This document shows positions 20,101 through 28,168 of a stretch of DNA of 64,000 nt, one piece after another. The notes beneath the pieces are model-generated. The model did not search any database and had not been told where the DNA came from. It saw only the letters and a list, made by a program, of their open reading frames with translations. Source of the DNA: Bin87 sp965220095. Its GTDB lineage: Bacteria; Chloroflexota; Dehalococcoidia; Lucifugimonadales; UBA3495. The DNA lies in assembly GCA_965220095.1 (NCBI GenBank), contig OZ244805.1:2480001-2544000 (forward strand), written 5' to 3'. The translations under genes and the position numbers were made by a program. Position 1 is the first letter of the stretch, and every line of letters starts with the position of its first letter.

Positions 20101-20499
20101 CCCGTCGGCGATGAGTTGGGCCAGTGACTTGATGCCAGCCTCGTTCACGTCGTCCTGGGGCTGCGCGGCAGCGTTACGGCCAACGTTGTCCAGGGTCTCG
20201 TCGCGGGCGGCGGTTTCGTCCCTGCGGTTCTGGTTCGTGAGGGGTGAACCGCCGGGGTCGGGCTCGCGGGGGTTGTAGCCGGCGACGATTTCAGCGCGGG
20301 TGGGCGTGTCGGTGCGGCCAATCAGGATGCGCACTTTGCCGGGGCGTGTAGTTAGCAGGTCGGCAACCTGGGTGAAACCGGACAAGTAAAAATAGCCTAC
20401 GGCGATGTCCATGCTGTGGGGCTGGCCGTTGGCCTCTGTAAGTACCGTACGCAGGTGTTCAGTGAACTGCGGGTCGCTGTGGGCGTGGAGGATGGTCAT
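17104..20499 (-). CDS. PLD-nuclease/SNF2-type helicase fusion
   Basis: 1131 residues. The N-terminal ~230 residues form a phospholipase D-like nuclease domain with 'MHAKAYIG' (His146, Lys148) and 'IIGSTNF' (165-170). A superfamily 2 helicase follows: 'DVVGMGKTY' Walker A (about 282-290), DEAH (365-368), 'LLSATP' (394-399), then motif V/VI 'IATDVIAEGQNLQD' and 'QRYGRVDRI'. The C-terminus ends in a short helix-turn-helix-like stretch ('GATIREIVQALEVSKVRVAR'). PLD-helicase proteins of this build occur in prokaryotic defence islands. The gene follows the unknown 339-residue gene by 51 bases on the same strand, so co-transcription is likely. Intact in this sequence. Confidence 0.85.
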   Translation of the reverse strand: MTILHAHSDPQFTEHLRTVLTEANGQPHSMDIAVGYFYLSGFTQVADLLTTRPGKVRILIGRTDTPTRAEIVAGYNPREPDPGGSPLTNQNRRDETAARDETLDNVGRNAAAQPQDDVNEAGIKSLAQLIADGRIDVRAYVKDRMHAKAYIGYTGLESTPGTAIIGSTNFSTAGFTGNTELNYPVTHGGDIGEIRQWFERMWNESETVGDRVVEQLKNSWPLATPEPYLIYLKVLYELYGDNLGEEIAAPGPPPVELTDYQQDAVNAGLAMLQRHGGCYIADVVGMGKTYVGTEILRRLSIAERDAGDPLVICPASLREMWERACIEFGLDDADVMSRGRLTEANVAGDRSLQKLLRNAGPVLIDEAHGFRNNSQRRRVLLNLLKGAKSHKVILLSATPQNLSPTDILRQLELFLNSNQHGLPGISGNLSQHFPADGANADPRQIAEVLQHILIRRRRQDIVRHYPDSKLNGRPVRFPEPKLTNREYSLDHAYRKAGGIEKISGLLQQYQGARYRPGKYLNEDKQDLPRYANIARSQRGNLAGIMTANLWKRLESSIPAFQSTLAVLIESNRTFRDHIIGGGVSRNDGTQDSEETLTIDLPNHAELDTDELDQEEELLNIRDQSYPAEDFDCTSWVKDLEHDHQILSEIAGALKNVQPADDAKLHEIKSFVKSPGVAGEKVLIFTESKVTAQYLHRELQADNPSVNVDLLMGGDARTGRKIAQFSPRSNGKHATPESEQTQILIATDVIAEGQNLQDCNRVFSYDIHWNPVTLIQRYGRVDRITTEHTEVHLHNMMPDPTVESEIGVRERVRSRVQAFHDLIGLDNVILENGERVNPESIYGIYEDEMPEERDDLSESLAITQQANALLNRIRREEPELWQRLWLMPDGLRAAVTADDHPNVGSTLTLVASGDEKQGYAVNSCGDAAALTHAELVQQVRCEPNTPGAPLPPDTNTRVGAAAAALMMKLTPKPAEPEPRRHDDQVTRHINRELGQLRLDDQADAAYLRRVESLRTTFAAELPTSVNEHIRVLMRQGTNGQQLFDALAAIAPELPQRDDREESPPPLTNDMRIVCSMGVTTDTDTVAQIQKLAEEGATIREIVQALEVSKVRVARTLYPDRDHHRLEKDDVSQ

Positions 20500-20550
20500 G
20501 GGGCTGCCCTAGATTTAATTCATGATTTTAGTGAGAGTGCTGGCGGTGTT

Positions 20551-21570
20551 TCAACGTCGCCAGCTCTTATTATGTCGTATCTGTTGATAGCGTTTGGTTT
20601 TTCGGCCGGGGGCGGCGATCCTTTCCGCGCCGCTTTTCGTTTGGTCTTTTCGTACTTCTTCTCGTGTACCGCACCACTCTGCTACTCGGCGTTCTAGGTT
20701 GCCTGGGTCTGATGGAGCCCCGCGTAATTCAGCATATGCTTCGGCGAAGTCCTTGATGCTTGGTTGCGCGTTCTCGTTCCATACTCGGTCAAACTTTGGG
20801 AACAGGACCGCTGAGCTGATTTTGGGCCGTCTCCTATGTGTTGATTGGTTTGCGCTTTTGCGGACTTTCCCGGCCAGCGAGTTCTGTTGTGCGTAGGGTC
20901 GGGTTAGCGGTTTGCCTTTTTCGTTGGTAATCGTCAGGGCTGATGCGATTGTCCAGAAATCATCCAAATAGGTGAGTGGCGTACCGCAGTGTCGGCACTG
21001 TGCGGGCACGTACATCTTGAAGCCGTTCTGGAAGGCCCGTTGCGGCACTTCGCCTTTGGCGATGGCGTCGCCCACTTGGCTTAGGCACCCCGGCGCGTCG
21101 TTGCGGGCGTCACTCCAGTAGAAGATGGATCCCCAAACATCCTGAATTCGATGGTGATTTTCAGGCACGGGGTCTCCGGTGATGAACTGCACGCTTCTGG
21201 ACCGCGTGAAAATAAGTAGTGGATAACGTTCCTCACCGGCGTATTGTTGCACCATGCTGTTGGCCGCTTGTACTTGGGCTAAAAGTTCTTCAGGGTGCCG
21301 CGGGTCTGTCCCGCTTTGCTCCGACAGGTCGAAGTGAACCGCCGTATAGTCTGGGCCGAATTCGTTAGCAAGTTCGGCGATTACCGTGGCGGTTTTCGGT
21401 AGCAGTGGATTGTCGATGGTGAACGTAGTGCTGTTCACGGGTGTGAATTCCAGTACGCTGGCCATGATGTGGCGCAGGACAGTGAGTCGGCCTGCTTCAT
21501 TCAGGGTCGCCATTTCGGCAAGTTTGTTTTGTGCAAACTGTCGCCTGGCTTGGCTCTCTGTGGTGCTCAT
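20551..21570 (-). CDS. Unknown protein paired with the PLD-helicase
   Basis: 339 residues, MSTTESQARR start at 21570 with only a weak ribosome binding site. I recognise no family. The first ~130 residues look like an alpha/beta domain with helix 'LAEMATLNEAGRLTVLRHIM'. One CxxC ('CRHCGTPLTYLDDFW') lies near residue 192. The C-terminal ~130 residues are basic with many Lys/Arg, which may bind nucleic acid. It is directly upstream of the helicase in the same direction, so a shared role as adaptor, sensor or specificity subunit is inferred only from context. Confidence 0.65.
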   Translation of the reverse strand: MSTTESQARRQFAQNKLAEMATLNEAGRLTVLRHIMASVLEFTPVNSTTFTIDNPLLPKTATVIAELANEFGPDYTAVHFDLSEQSGTDPRHPEELLAQVQAANSMVQQYAGEERYPLLIFTRSRSVQFITGDPVPENHHRIQDVWGSIFYWSDARNDAPGCLSQVGDAIAKGEVPQRAFQNGFKMYVPAQCRHCGTPLTYLDDFWTIASALTITNEKGKPLTRPYAQQNSLAGKVRKSANQSTHRRRPKISSAVLFPKFDRVWNENAQPSIKDFAEAYAELRGAPSDPGNLERRVAEWCGTREEVRKDQTKSGAERIAAPGRKTKRYQQIRHNKSWRR

Positions 21571-21790
21571 CTGTGTTCACCGCTCTCGTGTTTTGCGTGG
21601 CTGAGGTAGTGTTCAGCACTGCTGTAGCAGTGGTGGTGTCGATTCCGTTTTCCGCTTTCTGGATTGCGGCTCTGGCCTTTTCGAGTCGGTGCGGTCGCAT
21701 GTCCGCAGTGCGCCATGCGGGCTCCGGCGAGGAAGCTATGATTAGGGCCGCGGTGACCGCGATGAGGATGCCGCGGAGTTTCACGTTCAT
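21497..21790 (-). CDS. Small exported-protein-like ORF
   Basis: 97 residues beginning MNVKLRGILIAVTAALIIAS, which looks like a signal peptide or single membrane helix, followed by a Thr/Gln-rich polar tail. It overlaps the start of the 339-residue gene by 74 bases in another frame, and no Shine-Dalgarno precedes it. The hydrophobic start favours a real gene; the overlap and poor start argue against. Confidence 0.3.
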   Translation of the reverse strand: MNVKLRGILIAVTAALIIASSPEPAWRTADMRPHRLEKARAAIQKAENGIDTTTATAVLNTTSATQNTRAVNTDEHHREPSQATVCTKQTCRNGDPE

Positions 21791-21897
21791 CGTTGGGGAT
21801 TGGAGGGGAGTTGTTCTGGTTAGAGGTGCCCTGGCGGTTCAAACGGCGGGGGTTGTCCCACAAGTACCTCGGACCGGCACTGACTGTGGGGCGTGGT

Positions 21898-22517
21898 TCA
21901 GAACTCGGTGGTGGTCCCGGCTTCGGGCTCTGGGCCGGCGTCGATGCGTTCTGGGCAGTCAGCGGCGCTGATGTCGCAGAAACGGCACTCTTGGGTGCTG
22001 GGAACGCGTACCGGGGGTTCAGGCGCCGCGATGCGACGCATGAGGCTGCCGAGGTTTCGGATAGAGCCTTGGTCGATTCCGCCTTGAGGAACGCGTTGTG
22101 TGCGGTTGCCGTAAACGATTTCTCCGGCGAGCCTGGCGTTCTTATACTCGGGCAGCGCCCGGGGCAGGGCATACATGTAGATCATGACCTGGTAACGGTG
22201 CCAGGGCTGCTCCTGGCCGTTTTTGACGTCGATGATGCGGACGTGGTCTTGGTTGAGCACGAGCAGGTCTGGCTTGCCGTCGAGGGTGGCCGAGTGCCCC
22301 CGGAGGTGGAAGGTGTTCTGGTTCTCGAGGCGGACATGGTAGCCGCTGCGGTTCCACTGGTCTCGCTGCTCGTTGAACTGTGCGCGGCCGGCGGCGTGTA
22401 GATCAGAAACTCATCAGCGCTGTGGCATCGCTCACCGGCGGAACGAGCGTCTGCGTTGCCGGTCGCGGAGGGCGGCGACCGGATGCACGGTGTTGCGGCA
22501 ATCCTGGCTCTTCGCAT
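21898..22517 (-). pseudogene. Cas4/RecB-like PD-(D/E)XK nuclease, 5' end damaged
   Basis: From about 22410 the minus strand is open and reads 'DLHAAGRAQFNEQ', 'LDGKPDLLVLNQDHVRIIDV', 'KNGQEQPWHRYQVMIYMYA' and a C-terminal 'CRFCDISAADCPERI'. GKPDLL and DVK are the PD..(D/E)xK core, QVMIYMY the following helix, and the Cys cluster is like that of Cas4/AddB-type Fe-S nucleases. There is no start codon in this frame before a TGA at 22411-22413. A start with a good GAGGTG at 22517 leads in another frame to 'RCHSADEFLI' and needs one frameshift near 22400 to join. The 5' part comes with leader repeat copy C. It may belong with the downstream helicase cluster. Confidence 0.6.
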
Positions 22518-22640
22518 GGTCCATTCACCTCAGTTTTGGTGGATAGACTTAATGTAGCGAAAACACCTGTAGCCTTTGTGCCGGTTCGCCCCGTCCCGGG
22601 CTTGGCGAGGCCGGTTCGTGAGTACGGGAAACGGCAAGAC
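22518..22640 (-). repeat. Leader repeat L, copy C
   Basis: Nearly the same 5' leader as upstream of the FnIII gene at 11712-11830, including 'CGCTACATTAAGTCTATCC' and the GAGGTG ribosome binding site, but here placed before a nuclease gene. Confidence 0.65.
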
Positions 22641-22829
22641 AGTCCGGCGCCAGACACATCTACAGAGTACACGCACTCAAGAACAACGGCGTCAGATCCG
22701 ACTACACCAACCCCGCCCGAATAACGGTGCCGTGAGAACAGCTAATACGACAAACCGAACCACGTGGAAACTCGCCACCGTACTTTTGAACGGTACGGTG
22801 GCCAATTCATCACCAGCTTGGAAAACCGC

Positions 22830-23300
22830 TATCTGATCGTGCTGAGAAATCGCCATAGAGGATACAAATACGAGCTGTGACAGCGATTTCAGCCCTTGGA
22901 CGACTCACAAGTCATCCAAGGCTCAAAACCAGCCTGAGAGCGCGTATTTACCATTCCCCTGGCAGCAGGCAGCACCAGTCGGAACCGCGCCCCGACCCAG
23001 GATGTAGGTCGTGTCCAGCGCCACCCGCATCCCACGCTTTTTCAGGTAGCCCGACTGCCGCGCCAAGCGCAGACTGCCCTCGAACACCTCCCGCACCTTG
23101 TCGTGCAGTATCAACTGCGCCCGGAACAGCTGCAGCGTGCTCTTAGCAAAGGGTCTATCCTCAATCTCAATCCCCAGGGCGACTTTCCACCGGATGTGGA
23201 AGTCAGCCCTCGCCTTGGCATCGGCGTCGCTCACCTTGTCGTAGGCCTGCAACAGCAGCGCCGTGGCCAGCAGGCTGGGCGGCACGCTGTCTCGTCCATT
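22830..23300 (-). mobile_element. IS1182-family fragment, copy 1
   Basis: The frame 22923-23285 encodes 'PPSLLATALLLQAYDKVSDA', 'DRPFAKSTLQLFRAQLILHD' and 'GMRVALDTTYILGRGAV', the part of an IS1182 transposase missing from the copy at 15895-16797. Outside it lies a non-coding end (22830-22920). From 22830 to about 23210 it is nearly identical to 27535-27925, so both derive from one truncated element. Confidence 0.75.
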
Positions 23301-23420
23301 GTCCGGATGCGCTACTGGTTGGGCTGTACCGGGTTACCGACAAAAAGCCGGCCGCCCCGTTGGTCGGTGGGGGCCGGCGTCGGCAGTCGGCGACACTTTC
23401 GTTATGCTAGCGGTTGAGTT
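23295..23420. repeat. Dispersed repeat D1, copy
   Basis: 'AAGCCGGCCGCCCCGTTGG' followed by 'GTCGGCAGTCGGCGACAC', as in the other D1 copies. Confidence 0.55.
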
Positions 23421-23519
23421 TCGCAATTTTTGCCAGTAAGCCTGGCTTGTTGGTCGGCGTTCAATCAGCACCTCCGCGCCGGATAATTGACACTATCCCA
23501 AACGTCAAAATGGTCGTCG

Positions 23520-23804
23520 CTACTGACGCAGCCACCTTCGGGTGAACCAAATAATGGCGGCCGGGCCGGAGATGACGCCACCGAGTACTGCCAGTAAACC
23601 AACCCCACTTGCTAAGATTTCAGGGATGAAAATCAAAACCACGGCAATCCAACCGGTGGTCAGCCCCACGGTGGCCGAGCCTGCAAACAGACCTATGAGA
23701 AGGTTGTCCCAGTGTTTACGAGACCTACCTCCGCCGAACACGGCGATTCCGACCGGTACCAGGAACAGCAACCCAAGTACGAGCAACGGGAGGAAGTACA
23801 ACAT
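23520..23804 (-). CDS. Small membrane protein
   Basis: From ATG 23804 the 94-residue protein starts MLYFLPLLVLGLLFLVPVGI and contains three hydrophobic segments separated by a short charged loop (GGGRSRKHWD), ending in RRWLRQ. The frame stays open further upstream, but that part is Arg/Asp-rich and unlike the rest. No ribosome binding site is obvious. Function unknown; a small integral membrane protein is the only safe statement. Confidence 0.5.
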   Translation of the reverse strand: MLYFLPLLVLGLLFLVPVGIAVFGGGRSRKHWDNLLIGLFAGSATVGLTTGWIAVVLIFIPEILASGVGLLAVLGGVISGPAAIIWFTRRWLRQ

Positions 23805-23992
23805 GTTGGAGTCTTGGACTTCCCATCCCAGAGCAAAGAACCGGCATGGTTGGTCGCCTCTGTGCCGCGTTGGCGCCAGTGCGGCGTTGTCTCGTTCAAC
23901 TTGGGGCAGTCTGTCGAGTGGCCGGACCCGGTCCGATCCGGACGCCGCGTTGCAGTCGGTCGGGTCTTCGGAGAGTTCGTACTCTTCGTCGA

Positions 23993-24262
23993 TCAATCAT
24001 TTGCAGCCTCTGTCGGCTGCCGTCGGCTCGCCGGATTACGGAGACAGAACTGGCAGTGCTCCCTTCTTTTACGGCCGGTTGCCTCTGCGGCTTGATTAGC
24101 ATCATGCAGCGTGGAATAGGGGCCGTGCCAACGGCCGTTCGGCCCTGATGCCCTTCGGTTCAGGCCACGGCCGCCATTGCAAAACGAACAGGTGCCCAAA
24201 TGAACGATTGCCTTTTTCGGGGATACAGTCCAGTTCTCGTAGACGTAAAAGTTGTTGCTCAC
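23993..24262 (-). CDS. Small double-CxxC protein
   Basis: A GTG at 24262 is preferred because GGGAG lies 8 bases upstream. The ~89-residue product reads 'NFYVYENWTVSPKKAIVHLG', 'TCSFCNGGRGLNRR', 'GRWHGPYSTL' and 'EHCQFCL'. Two CxxC pairs about 45 residues apart suggest a zinc-binding fold. The well-structured sequence looks like a conserved small protein of unknown function. It overlaps no other supported gene. Confidence 0.6.
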   Translation of the reverse strand: MSNNFYVYENWTVSPKKAIVHLGTCSFCNGGRGLNRRASGPNGRWHGPYSTLHDANQAAEATGRKRREHCQFCLRNPASRRQPTEAAND

Positions 24263-24639
24263 GGCGGCGTCTCCCTGGTCAAACATTCGCGAGTTGCGAC
24301 TTGAAGGGTATGCAATCCTCTGGGAGCGGCCACGGGTGCCGGACACGACCAGGATGCGTCATGAGTCTATCGGTGTCCGCGTAATCGGCACAAGGGCCTG
24401 CTGTTACCAATCCGGCAGCCGGTCGCGCCGGCCCTGTGGGTCTGGTGCTTTCATGCCGTCCGCCGGCGTTGGTGGCTTTGGGCCTCAAGGTCCTGGCAGG
24501 ATCTCGGCGGTGCTGTACGTCAGCGACGTTTTCGTTGTGCCTTCTTTGGATGCGCATGCGTCAAAGACTGGCATCAACAGGTACAATTGCTAAAATTGAA
24601 GTTACGTCCGTAGTCTCAGCCAGCACGACAACGAAGTTT

Positions 24640-24960
24640 ACTAAACTGATACCAAGGTGGGATCTACATTTGTAGGGCGACGAGGGTCGGCATGGGCCTT
24701 CCCCAGCAGTCCTTCGGCGCGGGTTTGGAGCACGGTCCGGCAGCGCTGTTTGACCTCTGGTTGCCGGCCAGCCAGTTGGGTAAAGAAATTATTCACTTTC
24801 TCCTGCACTGCGGACTTGGCGCCGAGGCACAGAGCCTGCCCCGTACTTGATACGGGGTTGGCGGTCACCTCCTGGTGCACCCAGTCCCAGATCGCTTCAT
24901 CCGCAATTCTTGCGCAGTGGGCACGCAGACGCCCTTAGCGAGTCCGTAAGCATCCTCTGC
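24640..24960 (-). pseudogene. IS630-like transposase C-terminus with inserted palindrome
   Basis: The minus strand reads 'ARIADEAIWDWVHQEVTAN', then 'PVSSTGQ', then 'AVQEKVNNFFTQLAGRQPEV' and 'KQRCRTVLQTRAEGLLG'. The first and last pieces fit the end of an IS630-type DDE transposase, where 'W.W...EV' is followed by a helix ending '..FF..L'. The PVSSTGQ insertion is the translation of a REP palindrome (24838-24856) lying in frame inside the remnant. No N-terminal part or catalytic triad is present. Confidence 0.5.
24838..24856. repeat. REP palindrome CCCCGTACTTGATACGGGG, copy 1
   Basis: The same 19-base imperfect palindrome occurs at about 56171-56189 and 62001-62019. Here it sits in frame inside a transposase remnant. 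Confidence 0.7.
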
Positions 24961-25226
24961 CTTGAGGCTGGAAAGGGGCGGCACAGCGCCTCTGGTGCAG
25001 CATCATGCGGTTGCTGGCCAACAACCGTGTACGTGGGGAGTTCGGACGAACTCGTGAGGCGAGGCTGTTGCGGCGGCGGCAGTTTCCGCAACTCTTCCTC
25101 ATCGGCGATGCCCGCCTAAGGAGGATGGTGCAGCGGAGCTGTCGGGTGTCCGCAGTCCAGTGGGCTGGCGTAGGAAACGGCCTCGGGCGGAGTCGTGTAG
25201 CCGTGTAGCAAAGGTCGCTCCGCCAT
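24961..25226. other. No gene seen
   Basis: About 265 bases between the transposase remnant and the Pro/Thr-rich gene. No coding frame or repeat that I can support. Confidence 0.4.
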
Positions 25227-26654
25227 CTACTGTCTGCGCAGTAGCAGGTAAGCGAACACTGCAGCGGCTGCGGCCATGGTGGCGGCCAATGCCACCAACA
25301 GAGTCAGTCTGTTTCTGGGCAGTGTTCTGATGTAGTTTATTGCGTTCTGGGTGGCGGGGATTATTGCTTCGAGCTGGGGCGGCACTCAGTCCTGTGGCCT
25401 AAGCAGGATGTGGCTATCTTCTCTTTTCCCCGTTGTTGGGTTGGATTGTTGGTCAGGTGGCGCTTTCGTGGGCAGAACGCTGGCTGGACTTTCGATCGTC
25501 GGAGTCGGTTCCGGCGTTGGCGTGGGCTTTGGGGTCGGTGAGACGGTTGGTATTGCTGTGGGCGTGGGGGTGGGAACTTGAGTCGGGTTCGCTATGAAAG
25601 TCGGTGTCGCGCGGGTTGATTCGTCACCGGACTGTTGCCTGCCAGTAGTCGGCGCGGCCGTCGCGTCCGGTCCACGGGTGGATTCCACTATGGGACTCTC
25701 TGTCGGTGCTGCGGCCGTGGGCGGGACTGCCGTGGGCGGGACTGCGGTGGGCGGGACTGCGGTGGGCGGGACTGCGGTGGGCGCATCCGTCAGCTTTGGC
25801 GGGTCCGTCGGTGAAGGAGTGCTGTCCTCGGTGTTCCCGCCTCCCCCGCCGCCGGTGGGCGTCGTAGTCGCCCGTCTGGTGGGCTGTGGGGTGGCGGTCG
25901 GCTGCGGCGTGGCGGTTGCCCTGGGGGTAGCCGTGGCCGTGGCGGTCGGATACGGGGTAGCCGTTGGAGTCGCCGTCGGCCGCGGGGTGGCCGTAGGCGT
26001 TGGCGGCGGCTGGGTAGCCGTGGCTGTCGGCTTGGGTGTGGATGTAGCCGTCGGAGTCGGTGTTGGAGTAGCCGTCGGTGTCGGGGTAGCCGTGGCTGTC
26101 GGCTTGGGTGTGGACGTAGCCGTCGTCGCCGGTGTTGGAGTAGCCGTCGTCGCCGGTGTAGGCGTAGCCGTCGGCACGGGCGTCGCCGTCGCTACATGGG
26201 TCGGTGGTGGCTCTTGGTTTCCTTGTGAACATGAGAGTACTTCATGTCCATCTTCTCTGTGTTTATTGACGTGCTGGGAAGTGCATCCGTTGGGGCCTTG
26301 ATAGTCTTCTTCGTCAATAGCGTCGTGTCGGTGTGGTTCTGTAACGCTGTTTGTCCAAAGCCTTTTACGTGGCACAGGATCTACATCGTCGATGATTTCT
26401 TTCGTGACGCAGGCAGTGGTGCCCCAGATGTTGGTGTTGTCGTTGTGGCTGTGTCCAGCCCACTTACCCCCAGAACATCGCTCCTGCGCCCCCGCAAGGG
26501 ATGGCACCATTACGGTTGCCGCGACGGCGAGCAAAACTGTGCCGATGGCTGCAACCAGCGTTGCTTTGCGGAAGGGCTGGTTGCTGATCGTAATCGCCAC
26601 ATTGTTGAGGACGGCTGCGACCAAAGCCGCATGTTTCATGATTTGCTTTACCAT
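25227..26654 (-). pseudogene. Pro/Thr-rich surface protein cut from its membrane anchor
   Basis: The N-terminus has a long hydrophobic segment ending 'PSLAGAQ' (signal peptide), then a His/Asp-containing ~90-residue domain, then ~230 residues of PT/AT repeats, a classic stalk. The frame stops at TGA 25388-25386 after 'LLRPQD'. The very next codons in the same frame (25385-25227) encode 'VPPQLEAIIPATQNAINYIR', then 'LTLLVALAATMAAAAAVFAY' and 'LLLRRQ', a textbook C-terminal membrane anchor with a basic tail. Either one codon has mutated to TGA, or the anchor is reached by readthrough, or it is re-initiated from the adjacent GTG. Opposite-strand Val/Gly-rich frames are shadows. Confidence 0.65.
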
Positions 26655-26749
26655 CCGGTGCGCGTTCCTGCTGGCTTAGCGGTCTGTTCGCGCCGTGGCC
26701 TTGGTGGCCAATGACTGGCTGGCTGTTCGACGACATTTGGGGTGATCTG

Positions 26750-27545
26750 ATGTTCAGAAGGATTGGCACAAAGCTCTACGCTGCCCTGGGGTTGGCCGTT
26801 TTGTTGACGCTCCTTTCGAGCGGCGTGGGAGTCTATTACTTTGAGGTCGGCGGTGACCTGAATCATGGTTTGTCACGTGGGGCTTTCCCCGCTCTTGAGG
26901 ATGCTTGGCGGGCATCTGATGCGGCTGCCCGAATTATGGCCTTTGGCGAGCGTGAGCTTTGACCGGGGACGTTTGTTGCTGTTCGTGATCTCGGCCGTCA
27001 GCGTGCTGCTCGCCACTTTGGTGGCCTGGCTTTGGGTGGGCAGCATGGTGGTGCGGCGGCTTTCTCGTCTGTCGGGCGGGATCCGTGCAATGGCGGCTGG
27101 AGACCTGGACACCCCGGTGCCCGAGGCTGGCTCAGACGAGATTGGTGAGTTGGCGAGTGCCGTGGAGGTCTTCCGTCGGCAGGCGCTTGAGGTTCAGCAT
27201 CTGAACTTGGTGGAGCAGTTCTGCGGTGAGCTTCGCCAAGCCTATGAGGAGCTGGCGGCGTTGGGCGAGATCGTGGCTAGGGTGGCCCATGAGATCAGCA
27301 ACCCGCTCAGTTTCGTGAAGAACTTTGCTGAGGGCTCGGGTAATCTGTCCGTTGAGCTGTTCGAGGCGCTGGACGCTTACCGTGAGCATCTGGGTGAAGA
27401 TGACCGTGCGCTGCTGGACGAAATCCGTGAGGAGCTGGCGGACAGCTTGGGTCGTATTCAGGCCAACGGCATTCGTGCCCTGACGATTGTTCGGCGGATG
27501 CAGTCTCTGTGCGTGGTGGGTGGCGACCTTGGAAAACCGCTATCC
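26750..27545 (+). pseudogene. Histidine kinase, deleted and truncated
   Basis: MFRRIGTKLYAALGLAVLLT starts a first membrane helix, then a short periplasmic piece ending 'ARIMAFGEREL' at a TGA (26962). In another frame the sequence resumes at about 26955 with 'FDRGRLLLFVISAVSVLLAT' (second helix), a HAMP domain ('MAAGDLDTPVPEAGSDEIGE'), a coiled coil and the phosphoacceptor helix 'ARVAHEISNPLSFVKNFAEG' with His. The ATPase domain is absent: at about 27530 the frame enters the IS1182 fragment. So it lost part of the sensor by an out-of-frame deletion and its catalytic half by an IS end. It cannot be an active kinase. Confidence 0.75.
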
Positions 27546-27925
27546 AATCTTCCTGAAAAATCGCGATAGAGGATACAAATACGAGCTGTGACAGCGATTT
27601 AAGCTCTTGGACGACTCACAAGTCATCCAAGGCTCAAAACCAGCCTGAGAGCGCGTATTTACCATTCCCCTAGCAGCAAGCAGCACCAGTCGGAACCGCG
27701 CCCCGACTCAGGATGTAGATGGTGTCCAGCGCCACCCGCATTCCACGCTTTTTCAGGTAGCCCGACTGCCGCGCCAAGCGCAGGCTGCCCTCGAATACCT
27801 CCCGCACCTTGTCGTGCAGTATCAACTGCGCCCGGAACATCTGCAGCGTACTCTTGGCAAAGGGTCTATCCTCAATCTCAATCCCCAGGGCGACTTTCCA
27901 CCGGATGTGGAAGTCAGCCCTCGTG
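27535..27925 (-). mobile_element. IS1182-family fragment, copy 2
   Basis: Nearly identical to 22830-23210, including 'CGCGTATTTACCATTCCCCT' and the transposase piece coding 'RVALDT'. It truncates the histidine kinase at its left edge and ends abruptly at about 27925. Confidence 0.75.
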
Positions 27926-28071
27926 TCAGGCGACAGAAAATCCCTACGCTGCCCTCAGGCAGCCCATTTCAACAGCCTGCTAGAAACGAGCAAAAACCCG
28001 CGATGATTCCCAATCGGGAAAGCTCCACAACTGCCGAACCGGTGCTGTCACAGCCGCCCCAGCCACCGGGA

Positions 28072-28168
28072 CCATGAAAACTGCCATCCGAACCTCTGTC
28101 ACAATCGCCATAGACCCCTCAAAAACGCAATCTCAGCCACTTTCAGCGAAAAAACGACCCCCCCCTTA
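28072..28168. repeat. Diverged IS1182-like end, left part
   Basis: 'GAAAACTGCCATC...AATCGCCATAGA' parallels the outer end of the IS1182 fragments at 22835. The sequence resumes after the IS5 element at 29140 ('TAGTCGTCCAA...CCTGAGAACGCG'), so IS5 landed inside an older, diverged copy. Confidence 0.45.

Noticed and set aside
2789..25390. Alternative genetic code (TAG or TGA read as amino acid)
   Set aside because: Both codons also serve as normal terminators of well-defined genes in the window, and other lesions are frameshifts, so recoding does not explain the pattern.
25594..26301. Plus-strand Gly/Val repeat protein (VGVAVGVG)
   Set aside because: Exact antisense of the Pro/Thr repeat stalk, which has a signal peptide and anchor; the antisense has neither.
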